From an uncultured Alphaproteobacteria bacterium (GTDB lineage Bacteria > Pseudomonadota > Alphaproteobacteria > UBA2966), in NCBI GenBank assembly GCA_958295725.1, contig OY282368.1, positions 558,001-622,000 of the forward strand: a stretch of DNA of 64,000 nucleotides, read 5' to 3'. The notes under the pieces are model-generated. The model ran no database searches. It saw only the letters and a list, made by a program, of their open reading frames with translations, and was not told where the DNA came from. A program made the position numbers and the translations under genes. Positions 58,212-64,000 of this stretch are shown piece by piece. Each line of letters begins with the position of its first letter. Position 1 is the stretch's first letter.

Positions 58212-58264
58212 TGAGGTGGCCTCGGTTTGTCCGACAGCTTGGCCACCAAACCAAGGCTACCTCA
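58212..58264. repeat. Large imperfect palindrome between divergent genes
   Basis: The left arm 58212-58229 and right arm 58247-58264 match as inverted repeats at 16 of 18 positions, with a 17-base spacer. Internal smaller repeats (GGTGGCC with GGCCACC, GAGG with CCTC) allow other folds. It lies 73 bases upstream of the ligase start and about 98 upstream of pdxH. It could be an operator or a palindromic repeat element. Confidence 0.7.
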
Positions 58265-58362
58265 CCCATATGCCCTGAACCAGGACAATTGATCGACAAT
58301 TCGCCGTGGCGCTCGTTAGAATTGGCCCGTGACCGTTTCGTCAGGGACCGTGCGCCGAGGCC

Positions 58363-59022
58363 ATGTTTCGGGCTGTGACCGGCCGCGACCGAGGGCTCGG
58401 AGTGACGTCGTCTGATCTCCAGTATCCGCAGGATCCAGAGCTTGCATCCCAGGATCCGCTGGAGAGGTTCGCCCGGTGGATGAAGGATGCCGAGGGTAGC
58501 GAGCCTTCGCTTCCTAACGCCGCGTCGTTGGCTACCGCCACGTCCGATGGGCGGCCCTCGCTCCGCATGGTGCTTCTCAAGGGATACGACGTCGGCGGGT
58601 TCGTGTTTTATACCAACCTTGAAAGCCGCAAGGGCGAGGAACTGACGGCCAATCCCCGGGCGGCAATGTGCTTTCATTGGAAGAGCCTGACGCGGCAGGT
58701 TCGCCTGGAAGGCGTGGTCGAGGCGCTCGACGACGGCGAGGCCGACGCCTACTTCGCCACGCGGGACCGCGAGAGCAAGATCGGCGCTTGGGCGTCGCGC
58801 CAGTCACGACCGATGGGCCGCCGCTTCGAGCTCGAGCGCGAAATCGCGAAATACGCCGCCAGATATGCCATCGGCGACATCCCGAGGCCTGATTTTTGGT
58901 CGGGGTACCGGTTGAAGCCGGTCCTTATCGAGTTCTGGAGCCAACGCCCGTTTCGGCTGCACGACCGTCTGCGGTTCGACTTGGTGGACGAGGGTTGGCG
59001 GTTGACGAGGCTCTACCCGTGA
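58363..59022 (+). CDS. pdxH: Pyridoxamine 5'-phosphate oxidase
   Basis: The 219-residue FMN enzyme oxidises pyridoxamine/pyridoxine phosphate to PLP. FMN-binding [18 protein letters not shown] and SRKGEEL, the [11 protein letters not shown] substrate loop, and the C-terminal RLHDRLRF with RLYP ending are diagnostic. The conserved core starts at [10 protein letters not shown] near residue 32, so GTG 58375 or GTG 58402 could be the true start. It overlaps the CDF gene if that uses its GTG. Confidence 0.94.
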   Translation: MFRAVTGRDRGLGVTSSDLQYPQDPELASQDPLERFARWMKDAEGSEPSLPNAASLATATSDGRPSLRMVLLKGYDVGGFVFYTNLESRKGEELTANPRAAMCFHWKSLTRQVRLEGVVEALDDGEADAYFATRDRESKIGAWASRQSRPMGRRFELEREIAKYAARYAIGDIPRPDFWSGYRLKPVLIEFWSQRPFRLHDRLRFDLVDEGWRLTRLYP

Positions 59023-59987
59023 CCGAGGCGCGGCCGGCGTACCGGGTCGGTCCGGGGACGCCGGCATCGCAACCCGCGCCGGAGGGCGAAAGGTTCGGCA
59101 TGTCCGTTCGTCTCATGCGTCGCGCCAGTCGCGCGGCCGTCGCGGTAGCGTCCGTCCTCGTCGCCGCCAAGACGATCGCGTGGCTGATGACCGACTCGGT
59201 CGCCGTGCTGAGTTCGCTCGTCGATTCCCTGCTCGATGTCGTGGCGTCGGGTGTCAACCTGCTCGCCGTTCGACAGGCGTTGATGCCGGCGGACAGGGAG
59301 CATCGGTTCGGCCATGGAAAGGCCGAGCCGTTGGCGGGTCTGGGGCAGGCCGTGCTCATCGGTGGCTCGGGGGCGTTTCTCCTGTACGAGGCGGCGGACC
59401 GGCTGATCCATCCGCAACCGATAGAAGGTGGAACGGTCGGCGTTTCCGTCATGGCGCTCTCCATCGTTCTGACGCTGATGCTGGTCATGTATCAAGGCCA
59501 TGTCGTGCGCGTGAGCGGGTCGATCGCGATCGCCGCCGATTCCGTCCATTACAAGGCTGACCTGCTGATCAATCTCGGTGTCATCGCCGGGTTGCTGGCC
59601 GCGACTCTGCTGGACTGGCAACTTGTCGACCCGCTCGTTGCCATAACCGTGGCCGTGTACATCTCCTTCTGCGCATGGGGGATTTGCAAAAAGTCCCTCG
59701 ACATGCTGATGGATCGCGAGCTTCCCGAGGAGGATCGGCGGTGCATCGAGGATATCGCGCGCGCTCATCCGGAAGTCCGGAGTATGCACGACCTGCGGAC
59801 GCGGTCCTCCGGACGCGACACCTTCATCCAGTTCCACCTCGAACTGGACGGCGGCATGACGTTGCTGGAGGCACACCGCATCTCCGACGAAATCGAAGCC
59901 CAGGTCCGCAGGGCCTTCCCCAGGGCCGAAGTGATCATTCACGAGGATCCGGAAGGCGTGGAAGGAATACCGTCGCACCCTGCCTGA
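59019..59987 (+). CDS. Cation diffusion facilitator, FieF-like
   Basis: The 322-residue inner-membrane metal/proton antiporter has six hydrophobic helices. Transport-site aspartates appear in [10 protein letters not shown] (helix 2) and [11 protein letters not shown] (helix 5, HxxxD). HRFGHGKAE is the usual loop after helix 2, and a C-terminal cytoplasmic domain contains [13 protein letters not shown]. It exports zinc or iron. GTG 59019 overlaps the pdxH stop in GTGA; ATG 59100 is the alternative, giving 295 residues, closer to FieF. Confidence 0.9.
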   Translation: MTEARPAYRVGPGTPASQPAPEGERFGMSVRLMRRASRAAVAVASVLVAAKTIAWLMTDSVAVLSSLVDSLLDVVASGVNLLAVRQALMPADREHRFGHGKAEPLAGLGQAVLIGGSGAFLLYEAADRLIHPQPIEGGTVGVSVMALSIVLTLMLVMYQGHVVRVSGSIAIAADSVHYKADLLINLGVIAGLLAATLLDWQLVDPLVAITVAVYISFCAWGICKKSLDMLMDRELPEEDRRCIEDIARAHPEVRSMHDLRTRSSGRDTFIQFHLELDGGMTLLEAHRISDEIEAQVRRAFPRAEVIIHEDPEGVEGIPSHPA

Positions 59988-60072
59988 ACCCGTTCCAATG
60001 GTCGGACTGTCGATTGGCCGGATATCCGCGCCGTGTTAGATTCGCACGGGAAAGGAATCGAGGGAGGGTAGG

Positions 60073-60936
60073 TTGGCCATCAAGACCATACTCGTACCGC
60101 TCAGCGGCCTGCCCGGTCGCGGCCAGTGGATGGATGCGGTGATCAGACTGTCGCGCGAGTGGGACGCCCACCTCGAGGCTCTCCACGTTGCGATGGATCC
60201 GCGCGACTCCGTGGCCTATGTGGGCGAGGGAATGACCAGCGCCATGATCGGAGACGTCATGGCCGTCGCCGAACGCGAGTCTGACGAACGTCGGCAGGAA
60301 GCGCGAAAGGTGTTCGAAGACGCCTGCCGGAGAAACGGCATGATCATCAGCGATCAACCGGATTCGGGCCCCGGGACCGCGCATTTCACGGTCGCCACGG
60401 GGCGCGAGGAGGATGTCGTGGCGTCGCGCGGCCGGCTGGCGGACCTGATCTTCGCGCGGCGGCCCGAGGGCGGTAGCGAGGAGGTTACTTTCTCCGTGAC
60501 GCTCGAGGCGGCTCTGCTGGACACCGGCCGTCCTGTCCTGATCTTGCCGCCAAGCGATCCCGTGGAGTTCGGCTCCTCGATCGTCATCTACTGGAACGGG
60601 AGCCCGGAGGCCGGCAAGGCGATCAACTATGCCATGCCGTTCCTGGAAACGGCGGAAAAGGTCGGCGTGCTCGAGGTCGACGCCGAGAATCACAGCGGAC
60701 CGGGTACGGAGGAGGTGGTCAACTATCTCGCTTGGTGTGGCGTCAAGGCCGAGGGCCGCGAACTCGAGCGCACGGGTTCGGACAGTGAAAGCCTGCTCGC
60801 CGCCACGGGCAGGGCGGACGCCGATATGTTGGTCATGGGGGCTTACACGCGAAGCCGTTTGCGACGCTTGGTGTTCGGTGGCGTCACGCGCGACGTCCTG
60901 ACCCGTAGCGCCGTACCCGTCCTCATGGCGCATTGA
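60073..60936 (+). CDS. Universal stress protein, two Usp domains
   Basis: The 287-residue protein has an N-terminal Usp domain starting IKTILVPLSGLPG and a second from about 155 (SSIVIYWNGSPEAGKAI). The second domain ends with the nucleotide-type motif MGAYTRSRLRRLVFGG and VPVLMAH. It probably binds ATP or a metabolite under stress. Translation starts at TTG 60073 with GGGAGGG upstream. It stands alone between the CDF and SDR genes. Confidence 0.9.
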   Translation: MAIKTILVPLSGLPGRGQWMDAVIRLSREWDAHLEALHVAMDPRDSVAYVGEGMTSAMIGDVMAVAERESDERRQEARKVFEDACRRNGMIISDQPDSGPGTAHFTVATGREEDVVASRGRLADLIFARRPEGGSEEVTFSVTLEAALLDTGRPVLILPPSDPVEFGSSIVIYWNGSPEAGKAINYAMPFLETAEKVGVLEVDAENHSGPGTEEVVNYLAWCGVKAEGRELERTGSDSESLLAATGRADADMLVMGAYTRSRLRRLVFGGVTRDVLTRSAVPVLMAH

Positions 60937-60986
60937 TATCGCCCGGCGGCATCGGGCGCCGGCCGAACGGCTGAACCTTCCTTCAC

Positions 60987-61724
60987 ATGGCGAACGACCG
61001 ACGGACACTGATCCTCACCGGAGCCAGCCGGGGTATCGGCCACGCGACGGTCAAGCGGTTCAGCGCCGCCGGGTGGCGGGTGATTACCTGCTCGCGTCAC
61101 GCCTTCCCGGAGGACTGTCCGTGGCAGGCGGGGCCGGAGGACCACGTGGTCATCGATTTGGCCGACATATGCAATCTGGACGACGCCATTGCGGACATGA
61201 AGTCACGACTCGGCGGCGCACCGCTAAACGCGCTGGTGAACAACGCGGCCATCTCGCCGAAGAGCGGCGACGACACGCGGATGGACACGCTGAACACCGG
61301 GATCGATCTCTGGCAGACTGTCTTCAACGTCAACTTCTACGCGCCGATCATGCTGGCTCGCGGCCTAGTGGAGGAGCTCAGGGCGGGGCACGGCTGCATT
61401 ATCAACGTGACATCGATCGCCGGCGGACGCGTTCATCCCTTCGCAGGGTCCGCGTACGCCACGTCGAAGGCGGCGCTTGCCGCGCTCACCCGCGAGATGG
61501 CAGCGGATTTCGGACCCCACGGCATGCGCGTCAACGCGATCTCCCCCGGGGAGATCGAGACGGCCATGATCAGCCCCGAGTATCGGGCCCTGGCCGAGGA
61601 GATTCCCATGGGCCGCCTGGGGCGGCCGGAGGAGGTGGCGTCCCTCATCTATTTTCTCTGTTCCGAGCCTGCGGCCTACGTCAACGGCGCGGAGATCCAT
61701 GTGAACGGAGGGCAGCACGTCTAG
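60987..61724 (+). CDS. SDR family oxidoreductase (canonical catalytic residues)
   Basis: The 245-residue protein has the cofactor loop TGASRGIG, NNAA in place of NNAG, the catalytic Ser in NVTSIAGG, and YATSK with the lysine intact. The C-terminus EIHVNGGQHV is standard. It is likely a 3-hydroxyacyl or sugar/alcohol dehydrogenase using NAD(P). The downstream acyl-CoA ligase gene begins 32 bases later on the same strand, so the pair may act on one acyl substrate. The contrast with the Lys-less SDR at 36200 is notable. Confidence 0.91.
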   Translation: MANDRRTLILTGASRGIGHATVKRFSAAGWRVITCSRHAFPEDCPWQAGPEDHVVIDLADICNLDDAIADMKSRLGGAPLNALVNNAAISPKSGDDTRMDTLNTGIDLWQTVFNVNFYAPIMLARGLVEELRAGHGCIINVTSIAGGRVHPFAGSAYATSKAALAALTREMAADFGPHGMRVNAISPGEIETAMISPEYRALAEEIPMGRLGRPEEVASLIYFLCSEPAAYVNGAEIHVNGGQHV

Positions 61725-61756
61725 CCGGCAGGGCGGGGCGGAAAGGGAGGTTATCG

Positions 61757-63394
61757 TTGCGCGGATTGATGATGGACCGGCCGCTGCTGATCTCCACCAT
61801 CATGGATTTCGCGGCGGACTACCACGGCGAGCGCGAGATCGTGACCCGCACGGTCGAAGGGCCCGTCCATCGATACACCTACCGCGAGGCCAGGGACCAC
61901 GCCAGGAAGCTCGCCAACGCGCTGCTCCGCCTCGGCGTCCGGGAAGGGGACCGGATCGGCACGCTGGCCTGGAACACCCATCGGCATTTCGAGGCCTATT
62001 ACGGGATCTCAGGTATCGGCGCCATCTGCCACACGATCAATCCGCGCCTGTTCCCCGAGCAGATCTCCTACATCGTCAACCATGCCGAGGATTCGTATCT
62101 GCTCCTCGATCGCACGTTCGTGGAGCTGGTCGAGGGTCTGGCCGATTCGCTCTCGAGCGTTAAGGGATATGTCATCCTCACCGACGAAGCGCACATGCCG
62201 GACACCTCGTTGCCCAACGCGATGTGCTACGAAACGCTGGTCGGGGCCGAAAGCGCGGCCTACGAATGGCCGGAGCTCGACGAGTGGACGGCCTCGTCGC
62301 TCTGCTACACCTCCGGGACGACGGGAAATCCGAAGGGCGTTCTCTATACCCATCGTTCGACCGTCCTGCACACCATGATGGTCTGCATGAGCGACACCCT
62401 GGGCCTGCGCTCGGTCGACGTCGTCATGCCGGTCGTGCCCATGTTTCACGCGAACGCATGGGGACTCGTCTACGGTGCCCCGGCGGCGGGCTCCAAGCTC
62501 GTCCTGCCGGGACGCCGGCTCGACGGGGAAAGCGTCCACGAGCTGATGGAATCGGAGAAGGTGACGTTCACGGCAGGCGTGCCGACGGTCTGGCTGGAGT
62601 TGGCCGGATACCTTCGTGAATCTCGGAACACACCGACGACCCTGGAACGTCTCGTCTCCGGCGGGTCGGCGATGCCGCGCGCGCTAACGCAGGAATACGA
62701 GGAAGACCACGACACCCGCGTCATCCACGCCTGGGGGATGACCGAGATGAGTCCGATCGGAACAACCGGGAGCTTCAAGCCAGGCATGGCGGAGCTTCCG
62801 GCCGAGCGGCGCTACGACATCCAGGCCAAGCAGGGCCGCGGTATCTTCGGCGCGGAGATGAAGATCGTCGATGGCGATGGTAACGAGCTGCCCCGTGACG
62901 GCGAGGCGTTCGGCGACCTCATGGTCCGGGGCGGTACGATCTGCGACGGCTATTACAAGGGCGAGGGCGGCGACAGCTTCGTCGATGGCTGGTTCAGGAC
63001 CGGCGACGTTGCGACGCTGGACGCGGACGGATTCATGCAGATCGTCGACCGCTCCAAGGACGTGATCAAGTCTGGCGGCGAATGGATCAGCTCGATCGAC
63101 TTGGAGAACATCGCGGTGGGCCACCCCGAGGTCGTCGAGGCCTGTGTCATCGCGGTGCCTCACCCCAAATGGGGAGAGCGTCCGCTTTTGCTGATCGTCG
63201 GAGCCGAGGGTAGCGGCCTCGATCGCGACTCGATGCTCGCGTATCTCGGTGACAAGGTGGTGAAATGGTGGCTGCCCGACGACGTCGTCTTCGTTCCCGA
63301 ACTGCCTCATACGGCGACGGGAAAGCTGTTGAAATCCGGGCTTCGGGAGGCCTATCGGGACCACGCGCTCCCGGCCGTAGGCGCCACGGAATAG
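61757..63394 (+). CDS. Fatty-acyl-CoA ligase, AMP-binding
   Basis: The 545-residue adenylate-forming enzyme has P-loop [17 protein letters not shown], the A5 motif AWGMTEMSP, the hinge [19 protein letters not shown] of medium/long-chain ligases, and catalytic Lys in [16 protein letters not shown] 61757 is preferred because GGGAGG lies 6 bases upstream; ATG 61769 or 61772 are alternatives. It is convergent with the metallo-hydrolase gene. The hinge sequence, with SGGEW, is typical of AlkK-type ligases. Confidence 0.92.
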   Translation: MRGLMMDRPLLISTIMDFAADYHGEREIVTRTVEGPVHRYTYREARDHARKLANALLRLGVREGDRIGTLAWNTHRHFEAYYGISGIGAICHTINPRLFPEQISYIVNHAEDSYLLLDRTFVELVEGLADSLSSVKGYVILTDEAHMPDTSLPNAMCYETLVGAESAAYEWPELDEWTASSLCYTSGTTGNPKGVLYTHRSTVLHTMMVCMSDTLGLRSVDVVMPVVPMFHANAWGLVYGAPAAGSKLVLPGRRLDGESVHELMESEKVTFTAGVPTVWLELAGYLRESRNTPTTLERLVSGGSAMPRALTQEYEEDHDTRVIHAWGMTEMSPIGTTGSFKPGMAELPAERRYDIQAKQGRGIFGAEMKIVDGDGNELPRDGEAFGDLMVRGGTICDGYYKGEGGDSFVDGWFRTGDVATLDADGFMQIVDRSKDVIKSGGEWISSIDLENIAVGHPEVVEACVIAVPHPKWGERPLLLIVGAEGSGLDRDSMLAYLGDKVVKWWLPDDVVFVPELPHTATGKLLKSGLREAYRDHALPAVGATE

Positions 63395-63413
63395 AGTCGT
63401 CCCGACCATTCGT

Positions 63414-64000
63414 TCACGTACGCCGATAAACCGTATCCGGACCGGGCGAGCCGTCGCAGTGGACACGACTGGTTTCCACCATGTGGATCAGGTGGGAGAG
63501 GACGGAGCGCGCCGCCGCCGCGTGCAAATGGCGGCCGATGTCGGCGTACATGATCTCGACCATCTTCGGGATGGTCGACGCGCCGCGGGCCAGGCAGCTC
63601 AGGATCTGGTCCTCGCGCTCGTGGCGGTGCGCGAGCAGCGCCCCGACGAAGTCCAGCGGTTCGGGAATGGGCGGGCCGTGTGTCGGCCAGAACATCTCTT
63701 CGCTGCGCGCCCACAAGCGTTCAAGGCTCCGCATGTAGGCCCGCATGTCCCCGTCGGGAGGCGAGACGACGGTCGTGGACCAGCCCATGACATGGTCGCC
63801 CGAGAACAAGGCGTTCTCTTCAAGGAGCGCGTAGCACAGGTGGTTCGAGGTGTGGCCGGGCGTATGCACGGCTTCCAGCGTCCAGCCGTTCCCTTCGATA
63901 CGGTCGCCGTCGCGCACGCGAATGTCGGGAACGAAATCCCGGTCGGCGCCTTCTTCGACCTCTCCAACCCCGTCCGCGCGGCCGGAGCCATGGGGACCGA
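63414..64000 (-). CDS. Metallo-beta-lactamase-fold hydrolase (5' end outside window)
   Basis: The visible C-terminal part of about 195 codons is open to the right edge, so the start and the HxHxDH motif lie outside. It has HTPGHTSNHLCY, the metal-bridging Asp in FSGDHVMGW, and HGPPIP, then a C-terminal helical domain (HREDQI-like region, ARSVLSHLIHMVE) like the winged helix of LACTB2-type enzymes. Relatives include hydroxyacylglutathione hydrolases, ribonucleases and thioesterases. Next to a CoA ligase, a thioester-type hydrolase role is conceivable. Confidence 0.87.
   Translation of the reverse strand, partial: GPHGSGRADGVGEVEEGADRDFVPDIRVRDGDRIEGNGWTLEAVHTPGHTSNHLCYALLEENALFSGDHVMGWSTTVVSPPDGDMRAYMRSLERLWARSEEMFWPTHGPPIPEPLDFVGALLAHRHEREDQILSCLARGASTIPKMVEIMYADIGRHLHAAAARSVLSHLIHMVETSRVHCDGSPGPDTVYRRT

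Overview
This window is GC-rich DNA, apparently from an alphaproteobacterium of Rhodospirillales-like character. The grounds are an RNase E with an acidic insertion in its S1 domain, a cytochrome c / kdsB / pheA / histidinol-phosphatase neighbourhood, a yejABEF-type peptide importer, and many stand-alone catabolic enzymes (TauD-type dioxygenases, amidases, hydantoinases, VOC proteins, acyl-CoA ligases). Assignments rest on reading the translated sequence; no database search was possible. Both edges cut genes: a giant surface protein on the left and a metallo-beta-lactamase-fold hydrolase on the right. No rRNA, tRNA, CRISPR array or insertion sequence was recognised.

Layout. 1-9225: the C-terminal part of a giant autotransporter-like protein with at least 19 Calx-beta-like modules, a PKD-like module, two putative Ig modules and an outer-membrane barrel. 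9278-13034: an envelope set (DsbA-like thiol oxidoreductase, M48 protease with TPR repeats) and an aminotransferase. 13056-19552: rne, divergent from a cell-wall operon (lipoprotein-like AmiC amidase and penicillin-binding protein 1A). 19834-23784: a TauD dioxygenase, a fatty acid desaturase and a membrane class III cyclase. 23811-30644: a co-directional run of small AtzG-like subunit, amidase, ChrA-family transporter, HyuA and HyuB, which reads as an amide/cyclic-imide utilisation operon. 30928-31836: an AT-rich exported orphan that looks acquired. 32202-38862: small-molecule catabolism and transport (NIPSNAP, VOC, EamA transporter, second HyuB, SDR, enolase-superfamily enzyme, nitroreductase).

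39078-42324 holds housekeeping genes: pheA and kdsB nearly fused translationally, a membrane-anchored cytochrome c, and a histidinol-phosphatase-like gene. 42332-49927 is a peptide/opine-type ABC importer with two tandem binding proteins (yejA, yejA, yejB, yejE, yejF). 49945-50485 is a HigBA-type toxin-antitoxin pair with an apparently shortened toxin, directly behind an M17 aminopeptidase. 51910-63394 mixes an MDR reductase, a second amidase, a second TauD dioxygenase, a two-domain VOC protein, two acyl-CoA ligases, pdxH, a CDF metal transporter, a universal stress protein and an SDR.

The observations most worth checking are the amidase whose only credible native start is ATA (an ATGA start/stop overlap turned into ATAA), the SDR with Asn in place of the catalytic Lys, the truncated HigB next to an intact HigA, the AT-rich exported orphan, the HyuB with an extra C-terminal domain, the cyclase lacking the adenine-selecting Lys, and the highly homogenised 660-bp repeats of the giant surface protein.
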